Origin: Planctomycetota bacterium
GTDB lineage: Bacteria > Planctomycetota > UBA8742 > UBA2392
Reading direction: 5' to 3'
Assembly (NCBI GenBank): GCA_020848275.1
Contig: JADLAK010000095.1
Coordinates: 1-64,000, forward strand
DNA length: 64,000 nt
This document shows, one piece after another, positions 44,322 to 53,662 of the stretch (the stretch's first letter is position 1; every line of letters starts with the position of its first letter). The notes beneath the pieces are model-generated. The model worked only from the letters and a program-made list of their open reading frames with translations, did no database searches and had not been told where the DNA came from. Position numbers and translations under genes: made by a program.

Positions 44322-44645
44322 ATGAAGAAACTCGTTTGCATACTGATGCTGGCTGTTGTGATGGGCGCGCCGCTGGCGGCCCAGGAACGCGGGCCATCGC
44401 GGGCGCCCGTGCCCGCAGCGCCGCAAGTTGAGCCCGCCAAAGACGGCCACACGCTCAAGGTCCACGAGACCAACGACAAAGCCGAGATCACGCTCGAGGA
44501 CGGCACGAAGTACACGCTGAACAAGGACGACAAGGGCAAGTACAAGGAAGAAGACCTCGCCAAGTTGCCGAAATGGGCGCGCGAGCAGTTCGAGAACTTC
44601 CTCAAGACGGTCACCCGCACCATCGAGAAAGTCGAGCCGAAGTAG
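44322..44645 (+). CDS. Small exported protein (107 aa)
   Basis: AGGAGA lies eight bases before ATG 44322. A clear signal peptide (LVCILMLAVVMGAPLAAQ) is followed by a Pro/Ala linker and a charged domain with repeated beta-strand-like pairs (HTLKVHETNDKAEITLEDG) and a C-terminal helix (LPKWAREQFENFLKTVTRTI). I recognise no family. A UUCG-capped terminator follows, so it is transcribed alone. Confidence 0.7.
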   Translation: MKKLVCILMLAVVMGAPLAAQERGPSRAPVPAAPQVEPAKDGHTLKVHETNDKAEITLEDGTKYTLNKDDKGKYKEEDLAKLPKWAREQFENFLKTVTRTIEKVEPK

Positions 44646-44653
44646 CCTCAAAG

Positions 44654-44683
44654 CCGGGGCGGCGTTCGCGTCGCCCCGGTTGT
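44654..44683 (+). terminator. UUCG-capped terminator hairpin
   Basis: CCGGGGCGGCG pairs with CGTCGCCCCGG (one G-U) around a TTCG tetraloop, followed by TTGT, immediately after the small exported protein gene. Confidence 0.7.
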
Positions 44684-44739
44684 GGCTGCGATTTCCTGAT
44701 CGCAGCAAGCCCGTGCCGCGGTTAGGAAACCGCAGCCAC
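44681..44739. repeat. GTGGC-type composite palindrome
   Basis: GTGGCTGCGATTTCC...GATCGCAG is followed by GCGGTTAGGAAACCGC and ends CGCAGCCAC, so both inner hairpins and the outer GTGGCTGCG/CGCAGCCAC arms pair. It stands 49 bases before mutS. Confidence 0.7.
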
Positions 44740-44787
44740 AACCTTCAACGCCTTGCGTTGCGCACGAGCCCGCGCGATAAAGCGCCC

Positions 44788-47454
44788 ATGGCGGCAAAGG
44801 GCGAAGATTCTCCGGCGATGAAGCACTTCCGTGAGCTGAAGGAAAAGCACGCGGATGCCCTGCTGCTGTACCAGATCGGCGATTTCTTTGAGACCTTCTT
44901 CGAGGACGCCAAACAGCTCGCCTCCACCCTCGGTGTCGTGCTGACTTCGCGCGGAGAGGACACGCGCGGCGCGGAAATCCCGATGGCGGGCTTTCCCGTG
45001 CGCGCGCTCGACCAACATTTACCGCGTTTGCTCGAGGCCGGGCTGCGCGTGGTCGTCTGCGAGCAAACCGAAGACGCCGGCGCCGCCAAAGGGTTGATCA
45101 AACGCGAAGTCACGCGCGTAATCACGCCCGGCACCGTCACCGAAGAATCGCTGCTGGACGCGCGCAAGCCAACGCTGATCGCCGCATGGCTGCCTGCGCG
45201 AGGAAAAGTCAAAACCGGCGGCCTGGCTTGGGCGGAACTCACCACCGGCCGCTTCATGTGCGCCGCACTCGAACCCGAACAGCTCGCCGGCGCGCTCGCG
45301 CGTCTTGAACCCGCGGAACTGCTGCTTCCCGAGCAACTCTGGACGCGCGACCGCGCCGTGGTTGACGGCGTGCGGCCGCTCACGCGTGCGGCGCTGACCG
45401 CGACGCCGGATTTCAGTTTTGACGCCGCACGCGCCGACAAGGAACTGTGCAAACACTTTGGCGTGAAAACGCTCGCGGGCTTCGGCTTTGACAGCGCGGG
45501 CGGCCCGGACATATCGAGCGCAGGCGCGCTGCTGGCGTACCTCGCGGAAAACCAGAAGGGCAAGCTCGCGCACATCCGCGGTCTCGAGAAGTTCGAGCCG
45601 CGCGCGGTGATGGCGCTCGACCGCGCGACACTGGACGCGCTGGAGATCACCCAGACGCTGCGCGAAAAGACGCGCAAAGGCAGCGTCCTGGATTGCCTCG
45701 ACGTCACGAATACGCCGATGGGCGCGCGCGAACTTCGCGGTTGGCTCACGGGCCCGCTGACGGACGCCAAAAAGATCGCCGCGCGGCATGCCGCGATTGA
45801 CGAACTCATCCATCAGCCGCGCAGGCTCAAGCTTTTGCGCGAGTCGCTTGCGGGCTTGCCAGACCTCGAACGCCTCACGGGCCGCCTTGGCACGGGCCGC
45901 GCTCAGCCGCGTGATTTGGCCGGCGTGCGCGAGGCGTTGCGCCGGCTGCCGCTGGTTCGCAACGCGCTGGCGGGCAGCGAAAGCACGCTGTTGAGCTACG
46001 CGGGCGATCAACTCGACGCGCTGGCGGATCTGCGCACGCTGATCGAATCGCGCCTGGCCGACGATCCGCCGGTCGCGGTGAAGGACGGCGGCGTGATCAA
46101 GGCCGGCGTAAACGCCGAACTCGATGAGTTGCGGGCGCTGGGCCGCGACGGCAAGCAGTTTATTGCGCGCTTCCAGGAGGACGAAGCCGCGCGCAGCGGC
46201 ATTGCGTCACTCAAAGTCGGCTACAACAACATCTTTGGCTACTACATCGAAGTCACGCATACACATACCGCCAAGATCCCGGCGAATTACATTCGCAAGC
46301 AGACGCTCAAGGGCGCGGAACGCTACATCACGCCCGAACTCAAGGAGTTCGAGACGCGCGTGCTGAACGCCGAGCGCAGTATCGCCGCGCTGGAATCGCA
46401 GCTCTTTAGCGAATTGCGCGAGGCGCTGGTCGCGCAGGCGGGCCGGCTGATCGCAAGCGCGCGGCTCGCGGCGCTGGTCGACGCGCTGGCTTGCCTGGCG
46501 CAGGTCGCCGCAACGCGCGGCTGGGTGCGGCCCTTGATTGACGACACGCGCGATTTGAAATTAATCGACGCGCGCCACCCCGTGCTCGAGCAGGCGTTGC
46601 CGCAGGGCACGCTCGTGCCCAACGACGCCGAACTTGTCGGCGCGCGCATGGCGATCGTGACGGGCCCGAATATGGCGGGAAAATCGACGTACGTGCGCAC
46701 CGTCGCGCTGTGCGTGCTTCTGGCGCAAGCGGGAAGTTTCGTGCCGGCACGCGAAGCACGCATCGGTTTGACAGACCGCATTTTTACCCGGCTGGGCAGC
46801 GCCGACGACATCGGCAAGGGCCAAAGCACGTTCATGGTCGAGATGGCTGAGACCGCGAACATCCTGCGGCACGCGACGGACCGCTCGCTGATCGTGCTCG
46901 ACGAAGTTGGTCGCGGGACAAGCACGTTCGACGGCGTCAGCATCGCCTGGGCGATCTGCGAGCACATCCTGCGGCTGGGCGCGCGCACGTTTTTCGCCAC
47001 GCACTACCACGAACTGACGCAACTGGCGCTGCGCGCGAGCGGCGTCAGCAATCTCAATGTCGCCGTGCGCGAGTGGCAGGATGAACTGGTGTTCCTGCAC
47101 AAGATCGTTCCCGGCGGCGCCGACCGCAGTTACGGCATCCACGTGGCCAAGCTCGCGGGCATTCCCGCCGAAGTCGTGGCGCGCGGCGGCGAAATTTTAA
47201 GAAAGCTCGAGGCCGACAGTCCCGTGCTGGCCAACGATGCAAGTGGCGAATCCGGCCGCAATCACGGGCTTGGGCCTGCACCCGTGACAGACGGGCCGAA
47301 GTTGAAGCGTCCGAAATCGATCCAGTTGTCGATGTTCACGGTCAACGAAAACCGCGCGCTGAAAGCGTTGCAGGATGTTGACCTGTCAAGATTGACACCC
47401 GAGCAGGCACTTGCGGCGCTGCTGCGGCTGCAACAGCTTAGTCGAGAAGAGTAA
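44788..47454 (+). CDS. mutS: DNA mismatch repair ATPase MutS
   Basis: ATG 44788 (MAAKGEDSPAMKHF) is used; the frame upstream is repeat DNA. The 888-residue protein has the mismatch-reading F-x-E motif in GDFFETFFEDA at residues 31-41 (usually GDFYE). It also has an EIPMAGFPVRALD-type mismatch domain, clamp and lever helices, and Walker A TGPNMAGKSTYVRT near residue 630. The signature block LGSADDIGKGQSTFMVEM and Walker B SLIVLDEVGRGTSTFDG follow, then the C-terminal dimerisation part. It recognises mispairs and recruits MutL. No mutL is in the window. Confidence 0.95.
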   Translation: MAAKGEDSPAMKHFRELKEKHADALLLYQIGDFFETFFEDAKQLASTLGVVLTSRGEDTRGAEIPMAGFPVRALDQHLPRLLEAGLRVVVCEQTEDAGAAKGLIKREVTRVITPGTVTEESLLDARKPTLIAAWLPARGKVKTGGLAWAELTTGRFMCAALEPEQLAGALARLEPAELLLPEQLWTRDRAVVDGVRPLTRAALTATPDFSFDAARADKELCKHFGVKTLAGFGFDSAGGPDISSAGALLAYLAENQKGKLAHIRGLEKFEPRAVMALDRATLDALEITQTLREKTRKGSVLDCLDVTNTPMGARELRGWLTGPLTDAKKIAARHAAIDELIHQPRRLKLLRESLAGLPDLERLTGRLGTGRAQPRDLAGVREALRRLPLVRNALAGSESTLLSYAGDQLDALADLRTLIESRLADDPPVAVKDGGVIKAGVNAELDELRALGRDGKQFIARFQEDEAARSGIASLKVGYNNIFGYYIEVTHTHTAKIPANYIRKQTLKGAERYITPELKEFETRVLNAERSIAALESQLFSELREALVAQAGRLIASARLAALVDALACLAQVAATRGWVRPLIDDTRDLKLIDARHPVLEQALPQGTLVPNDAELVGARMAIVTGPNMAGKSTYVRTVALCVLLAQAGSFVPAREARIGLTDRIFTRLGSADDIGKGQSTFMVEMAETANILRHATDRSLIVLDEVGRGTSTFDGVSIAWAICEHILRLGARTFFATHYHELTQLALRASGVSNLNVAVREWQDELVFLHKIVPGGADRSYGIHVAKLAGIPAEVVARGGEILRKLEADSPVLANDASGESGRNHGLGPAPVTDGPKLKRPKSIQLSMFTVNENRALKALQDVDLSRLTPEQALAALLRLQQLSREE

Positions 47455-47459
47455 TTACG

Positions 47460-47551
47460 TGGCACGGACATTCTTGTCCGCGATTGCGGCATCGCCGCGA
47501 CAATTCGGTCGGCATTCGCCGCGACCGGGCGGACATGAATGTCGGCCCCAC
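47460..47551. repeat. GTGGC-type palindrome cluster between mutS and the LRR gene
   Basis: GTGGCACGGACATTCTTGTCCG begins the block, and GGGCGGACATGAATGTC-GGCCCCAC closes it. CGCGACAA/TTCGGTCG-type smaller pairs lie between. It fills the gap between two convergent genes. Confidence 0.6.
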
Positions 47552-47560
47552 GGGCGCCCA

Positions 47561-48808
47561 TTACCCGCCGTAGGTGCGGAGTTCGGGCAAGGCGGCTTTT
47601 AACTCGGCAATCGCTTCGGCCGTCAGCTTGGTGCGCGCGACGTGCAGAAATTTCAGCGCCGTGAAGCCCTTCAGCGTCGGCAGCGCGTCGTCGCCCACGT
47701 CGGTTTCCGTCAGGTTCAGGCTGCGCATTTTCTTGAGCGGCTTCAGTGAGGCGATGCCCGCGCCCGTGATACCTTTGCACTTGATGAGGTCGAGGCTCTC
47801 CAGCGCCGTCAGGGCGGCAACACTCTTGAGCCCTTCGTCGGTGATCGCCGCACCTTCCAACAGCAATTTCTCCATCGCCGTCAGCCCAGCCAGGTGAGCG
47901 AGCCCCGCGTCCGTCAGCTTCGTGCAAAGCGTGACGTTCAGATTGCTTAGCGCCGTGCAGCTCTTCAAGTTTTCCAGCGCCGCGTCGTCGACGGCCGGGC
48001 AACGATTCAGCTTCAACGTCGCCAGCTTCGTCATTGCGCGGGTGCAGGCCAGCGCCGCGGCGTCAACGCAACGAACTTCGGCCAGGTTCAGTTCCCGCAA
48101 TTCCGTCAGCGCCTTGAGTTCCGCCACACCCGCGGCGGTGACTTTCTCGGCGCCGTGGATGTCGAGGTAGCGCAGCTTCGTCAGGCCTTTGATCGATGCC
48201 AGCACCGTATCGTCGAGCCGCGAGATCGCGCTGAGTTCGAGATACTCGAGCTCGGCCAGCGCCGCGACGAACTTCAAGCCCTCGGGCGTCACAGTGCGGC
48301 TCGATGCGAGGCGAAACTCGCGCAGCTTCGTCAGCTTGGCCAGCGGCTTGAACGCGTCGTCCTTGAGCCGAAGGTCCGAGCCCATCACCAGCGTGCTGAC
48401 GTCGGGGTTGGTCGAGATCGCCTCAAGCACCGCCGCATCCAGCACGAGTCCGTTGAGTTCAAGTTCGCGCCACTGCTTGAGCGCGACCACCTTGTAGAGG
48501 GTCTCTCCCGCGATTTCGCAGCCCGGCGCGAATTGCAACGCCGTCAGCCGCGGCAACGCCCTCAGCCTGTCCGCGAGGTCCGCGGGAAAATCCTTGCCGC
48601 GCTCGAGCACAAGGCCAAGCTTTTCGTCGTCGGCCAATGTCACCTTGCCGCGTTTGAGCTCGCGGTGGCTCGCGTCGATGTCCGGGTGTTCGGTGCGTTT
48701 CTGCGAATAGAACGTCCCGCGCAACTGTTCGGCGGCGGGAAGTTCGACTTCTTCGGCGGCAAGTGTCGCCGCAAACAGGAGCGCCAACAACCAAAGGTAT
48801 CGAAGCAT
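47561..48808 (-). CDS. Exported leucine-rich-repeat protein (415 aa)
   Basis: A signal peptide (LWLLALLFAATLAAEE) is followed by a charged N-terminal part and, from about residue 85, roughly twelve LRRs of the AMN1/F-box type: LTKLRYLDIHGAEKVTAAGVAEL, recognised by L-x-L-x-L-x-x-C/N-x-x-I/V-T-D-x-x-L. The curved LRR solenoid normally binds proteins. It has no membrane anchor or sorting tail, so it should be periplasmic or secreted. It is divergent from the ferredoxin reductase gene and convergent with mutS. Confidence 0.85.
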   Translation of the reverse strand: MLRYLWLLALLFAATLAAEEVELPAAEQLRGTFYSQKRTEHPDIDASHRELKRGKVTLADDEKLGLVLERGKDFPADLADRLRALPRLTALQFAPGCEIAGETLYKVVALKQWRELELNGLVLDAAVLEAISTNPDVSTLVMGSDLRLKDDAFKPLAKLTKLREFRLASSRTVTPEGLKFVAALAELEYLELSAISRLDDTVLASIKGLTKLRYLDIHGAEKVTAAGVAELKALTELRELNLAEVRCVDAAALACTRAMTKLATLKLNRCPAVDDAALENLKSCTALSNLNVTLCTKLTDAGLAHLAGLTAMEKLLLEGAAITDEGLKSVAALTALESLDLIKCKGITGAGIASLKPLKKMRSLNLTETDVGDDALPTLKGFTALKFLHVARTKLTAEAIAELKAALPELRTYGG

Positions 48809-48877
48809 GGATTAACCCCGGCTCACGGGAAGGCGCCGCGTTGCAGCGGCCGCGCCAAGCATGATAATGGGGGCAGC

Positions 48878-49588
48878 ATGACAGAATCCACCCTTAGCGC
48901 AATCTTGCTTGAGCGCCGCGACGTCGCGCCGAGCCTGGCGATTTTTCGCTTTCGGGCTGAGGCGCCCCTGGAATTTCTGCCGGGGCAGTTTGCGGTGCTG
49001 GGCATCAACGGCATCGAGCGCGCGTACTCCATTGCCTCGGCGCCGGGCGACGACCTGGAGTTCTTCATCGAACTGGTGCCACAGGGCCGCCTGACGCCAC
49101 TGATCTTCGCGCTCAAGGCCGGCGATATCATCAGCCTGCGGCCGCATGCGCGCGGCCGATTTTTGCTCGACCCCGCCGCGGCCAATCACCTGATGGTCGC
49201 AACGGTCACGGGTGTTGCGCCGTTCATGAGCATGCTGCGCGCCGCGCCCGGCGCAAAGTTCTTCCTTATTCATGGCGCCAGCCACGTGGCGGAATTCGGT
49301 TACGCGGACGAGCTGCGGCAATTGGCGGCGAGGAACCTGATGCGCTACCTACCGACAGTTAGCCGTCCCTTCGACGCTGCTCAGGGTGGGCCGGCGGAAA
49401 ACGCCGGGTGGACCGGTGCGACGGGCCGCGCGGAATCCCACATCGAGGGCTGCCTCGACACCTGGGGCCTGAGCGCCGCAAACACCACGGCCTACCTTTG
49501 CGGCCACCCCGGCATGGTAGCCAACGCAAGGCAGATCCTGGCGCGCGCGGGCTTCCAGCCTCAACGGCTGCGTTCAGAGTCGTGGTAA
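48878..49588 (+). CDS. Ferredoxin-NADP+ reductase-like flavoprotein
   Basis: The start is ATG 48878 (MTESTLSAILLERRD). The 236-residue protein has the FAD motif ERAYSIASAPGDD (R-x-Y-S), a GRLTPLIFALKAGD loop, the NAD(P) motif ATVTGVAPFMSML, and YLCGHPGMVANARQIL near the C-terminus. These match short bacterial Fpr-type ferredoxin/flavodoxin reductases. A repeat at 49367 inserts PFDAAQGGPAENAG between the strand region and the C-terminal part. It may supply electrons to ferredoxin-dependent enzymes; the partner is not in view. Confidence 0.83.
   Translation: MTESTLSAILLERRDVAPSLAIFRFRAEAPLEFLPGQFAVLGINGIERAYSIASAPGDDLEFFIELVPQGRLTPLIFALKAGDIISLRPHARGRFLLDPAAANHLMVATVTGVAPFMSMLRAAPGAKFFLIHGASHVAEFGYADELRQLAARNLMRYLPTVSRPFDAAQGGPAENAGWTGATGRAESHIEGCLDTWGLSAANTTAYLCGHPGMVANARQILARAGFQPQRLRSESW
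49367..49390 (+). repeat. In-frame CCCTTCGACGCTGCTCAGGG-type repeat
   Basis: A third member of the CCCTTCGRC...CTCAGG family, inside the ferredoxin-reductase gene, encoding RPFDAAQGG in a surface loop. See also 10159 and 16373. Confidence 0.65.
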
Positions 49589-49681
49589 CATCTTGCTGCC
49601 AAAAGACTTAGACGACGATGCGAATGCTGGAACCGAGTCGCCCATCATTTCGTATCTAAAGGAACACTTAGAGGACTCTCA

Positions 49682-51058
49682 ATGCGCGCAAAGACATTCG
49701 CTTTTTCGACTTTGGGTGTGGCGGCGCTGCTGGCCACAATGACGTGGACGATCTCGGCTGAAACCGTGGAAGAAGTTGAGGCTGCCAAACGCGCCAAGGC
49801 CGTCGCGGAAGAGCGCGCCAAAGCTGATGCCAATGAAGAGGCACGCAGGCGCGATATGGATGAAGCCCAGCGCAAGACAGACCTGGTGGGCAAACAGCCG
49901 GACAATCGCCCGTTGTTCAAGGTCTATGAGTGGGGCGCGGAAACCTGGAGCTGGACCGGCAAGGCGCAACCCGCCGACGACATTCCTTCCTTCTATTACC
50001 GCGCTGACCAGATTGAGCTGGCCGAACTGCGCGTCGCTGAACCGGCCGCGCGCCCCAAGCCCGTCGCGCCGGACCCGGGCGGCGGAATGGACAAGAAGCC
50101 CGTCCTCTACTTTGACTGCGACGACGACGTGAAGTTCGGCCTGCAGGTCCAGTTCATTGCGGGCGAACCGACCTACCTCTACCCCAAGGCCAATCGGCGC
50201 CCCGACGCGCGCACCTTGCAGTGGGATGAAATCCAACTGCACAGCACGAGGACAACCAAGCCGGGCAACTTCCTTGCCCCGTCGCTGAAGGACGTCAAGG
50301 AAGACCACTGGGCGAGTTTTTCGCGCAAGGGCAGCACTTCCAGCCTTGTCGTCAACGGCGAACACGAAAACTTCATCTTCTACGAGGGCACCAACAAGTC
50401 GCTGCCCGAAGTCGACATCTTCATGAACGAAGACGGCCACTACGTGGTGCGCAACTATACGCCTTGGCCGATTTACAACCTGCGCTGGACCTTCTCGACG
50501 CCATCGATGAACGGCGACAGCCGCCTGTGCGCCCGCGAAGTTCCCGCCGCCAAGGGCGACAGTCCTTCGGAACTTGTGCTCAAAGCCGGCGAAAACGGCG
50601 TGACCGAACTTGAAGTCGAGATCCGCGGCGAAAAGCAGGCGGATCTCGCCACGGAATCCTCCGGCGCCGGGCTGACCAGCGCGCAAGCAGAAGCGTTCGC
50701 CCGAGCGTGGCACAGCGATATCACCGGCGCACCCGAAGGCACCCTGAGCTACCGCCGCGACGCCGCGCAGCTCGACGCGTTGATGCGCCTGACTGTCACG
50801 CTGCCGTCTGACGCCAACCTCAACACCAAGATCGCCCGCGTGGGCTATGTCGTGGTCACGGGCATCGACCTTGGGCGCCAGGCCGAACTCGATGGCCTCG
50901 CCGCAAACGCCGCCAACGCCGACAAGGATGCCGCCGCCAAGCTGCTCAAGGAAGGCATGGCGGGCATCGGGGCCGTGCGCCGCGCCATGGCAGACAAGAA
51001 CAGCGGCCTCAAGCAGCGCATGAACCTGGCCAAAGTGCTTCAGCAGTTCAACAAATAA
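49682..51058 (+). CDS. YEWG-array protein A, exported, unknown function
   Basis: First of six tandem paralogues. The 458-residue product has a signal peptide (TLGVAALLATMTWTISAE), then a charged helical stretch (residues 29-68) that the others lack or have shortened. The family core follows: KVYEWGAETWSWTG (81-94), a linker, KPVLYFDCDDDVKF, EPTYLYPKANRRPDART-LQWDEI, DHWASFSRKG, LVVNGEHENFIFYEGTN, and a C-terminal VRRAMADKNSGLKQR block. AGGA-type binding is present upstream. It is probably the promoter-proximal gene of a six-gene operon. A distant likeness to the uncharacterised HEWGTFT proteins is noted, from memory. Confidence 0.8.
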   Translation: MRAKTFAFSTLGVAALLATMTWTISAETVEEVEAAKRAKAVAEERAKADANEEARRRDMDEAQRKTDLVGKQPDNRPLFKVYEWGAETWSWTGKAQPADDIPSFYYRADQIELAELRVAEPAARPKPVAPDPGGGMDKKPVLYFDCDDDVKFGLQVQFIAGEPTYLYPKANRRPDARTLQWDEIQLHSTRTTKPGNFLAPSLKDVKEDHWASFSRKGSTSSLVVNGEHENFIFYEGTNKSLPEVDIFMNEDGHYVVRNYTPWPIYNLRWTFSTPSMNGDSRLCAREVPAAKGDSPSELVLKAGENGVTELEVEIRGEKQADLATESSGAGLTSAQAEAFARAWHSDITGAPEGTLSYRRDAAQLDALMRLTVTLPSDANLNTKIARVGYVVVTGIDLGRQAELDGLAANAANADKDAAAKLLKEGMAGIGAVRRAMADKNSGLKQRMNLAKVLQQFNK

Positions 51059-51067
51059 GGAATGACC

Positions 51068-52393
51068 ATGCGTAAATCACTCAATTGGCTGCCGTTTGCG
51101 GCGTGCATCGGCTTTGCGGCGGCTCTGATTGTGTTTGCGGCGCCCGTCGTTCGAGGCGAGACCGTCGACCTGTTTGAGGACGCGAGCGACGAGGTCGAAG
51201 ACCGGCCCGTGGACGGCAAGGACGCGGGAAGGGTGGCCGACAAATCCGTCGATCGCATCTCTCGCGCCCCCAAGGCCGCGTTGCGCCTGTACGAATGGGG
51301 CGTGCAGCGCCAGAACTGGGACGGCAGCGCCATAAAACCCAACGACGTGCCGGAGTTCTACTACAGCGCCGCGGAGGTGCCCCTTGGCACGGCACCCGAG
51401 CGCCCGGAGCCGCAACCCGAGCCTGAACCGGAACCCGAGCCCGAACCGCCCTGCGTCGACAAGCCCGTGGTTTACTTCGAGGCCGACGACGACATGAGCT
51501 TCTGGTTCGAGGTCAAGATGCTGGTAGGCGACATCACCTGGATGTACCCCAAGCCCGACCGGCGCGTCGATGCGGCCACCGCGCAGTGGGACGAAATCAA
51601 GCTGTGTGTCGGGGCACACGACGCCAAGAGAGGTATGCCGGCGCTGCACGGCGTAGCCAGGGACCACTGGGCGAATTTCTCCCGCGAGGGCGGGATCTCC
51701 ACCATAGTTGTCAACGGCGAGGCCGAACGCTTTCTCTTCTACGAGGGCACCAACCGCGACCTGCCCGAGGCGGATGTCTCGCGGGACGCAGAGGGCAACG
51801 TCGTTATCCGCAACTACGGCTGCGCGCCGCTTCACGATGTGCGCCTGCGCCTGCCGTTGAAGGAAGGTTCGAACACGTGGCGCGCCTGGTACGTGCGCGA
51901 AATTCCCGCCGCCAGCGGCGACCGCCCGGCCGAGGTCAAGCTTGTCGACGGCAGCCTCGTCAACCTTGAGGACATCCGCAAGCCTGGTGTGCTGACGGCC
52001 GAAACCAAGGCCGCAGGTTTAACAGACGCGCAGGCGCGCGTATTTGAACGTTGCTGGAAGGATGAGTTCTTTGCCGCCGATGCCGGAGTGCTGACTTTCC
52101 GGCGCGACCCGAAGTACCTCGACGAGATGGCCAAACTCGGCCTGCCCGCCAACATCAAGTCCGAAAGCCACCGCGTCGGCTACCAATGGATCTCCAACAT
52201 TGACCTCTCGCGCCAGGGAGAAATGGATAAGCTGGCGGTCTCAGTCGCCGAGGGCGACAAGGACGCCCAGGGCAAACTTGCCAAGCTCGGCGTCGCAGGC
52301 GTTGGCGCGGTGCGCCGCCTGATGGGCGACAGCAACCTTTCACTGAAAAAGCGCCTTGCGCTCGCGTCATGGCTCAAGGACCAGGTTAAATAG
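51068..52393 (+). CDS. YEWG-array protein B, exported, unknown function
   Basis: ATG 51068 is preferred to 51062 because AGGA is then six bases upstream; only nine bases follow the stop of A. The 441-residue product has a signal peptide (FAACIGFAAALIVFAAPVVRG), LYEWGVQRQNWDGSA, and a strikingly acidic Pro-Glu linker (EPQPEPEPEPEPEPEPP). The conserved blocks KPVVYFEADDD, TWMYPKPDRRVD, DHWANFSREGG, VVNGEAERFLFYEGTN and LRLPLKEGSNTWRAWYVREI follow, then VGAVRRLMGDSNLSLKKR. It is close to E and F in the second half (AWYVRE block). Confidence 0.8.
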   Translation: MRKSLNWLPFAACIGFAAALIVFAAPVVRGETVDLFEDASDEVEDRPVDGKDAGRVADKSVDRISRAPKAALRLYEWGVQRQNWDGSAIKPNDVPEFYYSAAEVPLGTAPERPEPQPEPEPEPEPEPPCVDKPVVYFEADDDMSFWFEVKMLVGDITWMYPKPDRRVDAATAQWDEIKLCVGAHDAKRGMPALHGVARDHWANFSREGGISTIVVNGEAERFLFYEGTNRDLPEADVSRDAEGNVVIRNYGCAPLHDVRLRLPLKEGSNTWRAWYVREIPAASGDRPAEVKLVDGSLVNLEDIRKPGVLTAETKAAGLTDAQARVFERCWKDEFFAADAGVLTFRRDPKYLDEMAKLGLPANIKSESHRVGYQWISNIDLSRQGEMDKLAVSVAEGDKDAQGKLAKLGVAGVGAVRRLMGDSNLSLKKRLALASWLKDQVK

Positions 52394-52401
52394 GAACACC
52401 C

Positions 52402-53652
52402 ATGAGATATCTCAGGTCGGGAGTGCTCGCCGCCGCAACAGCCCTGGTGCTGTGCGGCGTTGTGGCGAGTGTGTCGGCAAAGAGCGTCGTCCCGGCAAAT
52501 GAACCGGCCAAACCGCCAAAAGCCGAAGAACCCGAGGCCGCGATCAAGATCAAGGTTTACGAATGGGGCGTGGAGACCGTGAACTGGGACGGCAGCGCGG
52601 AGAGCCCCGCCGAAAAAGACGTCCCGGCTTTTTACTACGACGCCTCGGAAGTCCCTGTTGGCGTCAAGCCCGAGCCCCTCGAGCCCGAGAAGCCCCCCGT
52701 TCGTCCCGAGGCCCCGGTGAGGAAGAAACCGGTGGTTTATTTCGACTGCGAGCAGGACTACCACTTCGACCTCGAGATCAAGTTTTCCGACGGCAAGCTG
52801 ACGTGGATGTACCCCATGCCCACGCGGCTGGTTGATGAGTCCACGGTGCAGTGGGACGAGATCCGGCTGATTTCCGACCACATGGAGCACATGAAGGCGC
52901 CCGCGATTCCCGCGCTGGCCGACGTCAAGGTCGACCACTGGGCGCATTTCTCGCGCTTCCCTTCAACCTCGAGCCTTGTCGTCAACGGCGAACACGAACG
53001 CTTCATCTTCTACGAGGGCACCAACACGGCCGCGCCGGAAGTCGACATTTTCAAGGACGCCGAAGGCCGCTACATCCTGCGCAACTATTGCGCATGGCCG
53101 ATTTTTGACGTGCGCGCGGCATTTGCGGCCAAGGATGGAATCGAGAACCTCTGGGCCGAGCGCGTGGAGGCCGCCAGCGGCGAGACGCCGACGGAAATCC
53201 AATTGCGGCCGATCCCGCCCAAGCCCGCCGATCCGCAACAATTGCTGAAGGAAGTGCAGCGCGCGGGTTTGCTCGAGGCGCAGGGCAAGGCGTTTACGCG
53301 CTGCTGGGACAAAGCGATCACGGGCGCCAACAGCGGCACGCTTTCGTACCGGCGCGATCCCGCAATGCTCGACGCCGCCATGACGCTGACGGTCACGGGC
53401 GCGAAGCTTGAGAGCGCGCGCGTGGGCTACATGCTCATCAGCAAAATCGACCTTTCGAAGCAGGCCGAAATCGACGCACTGGCCGCCACCGCTGCCGGCG
53501 GTGACGCCGAAGCGGTGAAAAAGCTTTCAGCCCTGGGCATGGCGGGATTCGGAGCGGTGCGCCGCGCGATAGCGAACAAGGATCTCGGGCTCAAACAGCG
53601 CCTGGCGCTGGCCAAGGTGATGAAGGAACTGGACGCAGCGAGACGAAAATAA
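52402..53652 (+). CDS. YEWG-array protein C, exported, unknown function
   Basis: A 416-residue paralogue starting eight bases after B. It has a signal peptide (VLAAATALVLCGVVASVSA), KVYEWGVETVNWDGSAE, a Pro/Glu linker, KPVVYFDCEQDYHFDLEIKF (seen as VVYFDCEQD), TWMYPMPTRLVDESTVQWDE, DHWAHFSRFPSTSSLVVNGE, HERFIFYEGTN and the terminal GAVRRAIANKDLGLKQR block. It is closest to A in the FIFYEGTN and SSLVVNGE blocks, so A and C may be sister copies. Confidence 0.8.
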   Translation: MRYLRSGVLAAATALVLCGVVASVSAKSVVPANEPAKPPKAEEPEAAIKIKVYEWGVETVNWDGSAESPAEKDVPAFYYDASEVPVGVKPEPLEPEKPPVRPEAPVRKKPVVYFDCEQDYHFDLEIKFSDGKLTWMYPMPTRLVDESTVQWDEIRLISDHMEHMKAPAIPALADVKVDHWAHFSRFPSTSSLVVNGEHERFIFYEGTNTAAPEVDIFKDAEGRYILRNYCAWPIFDVRAAFAAKDGIENLWAERVEAASGETPTEIQLRPIPPKPADPQQLLKEVQRAGLLEAQGKAFTRCWDKAITGANSGTLSYRRDPAMLDAAMTLTVTGAKLESARVGYMLISKIDLSKQAEIDALAATAAGGDAEAVKKLSALGMAGFGAVRRAIANKDLGLKQRLALAKVMKELDAARRK

Positions 53653-53662
53653 GCGAGGACTT

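Noticed and set aside
48155-48877. Long open frame upstream of the ferredoxin reductase, antisense to the LRR gene
   Set aside because: It is the shadow of a high-GC gene; flavoprotein similarity starts only at 48878.
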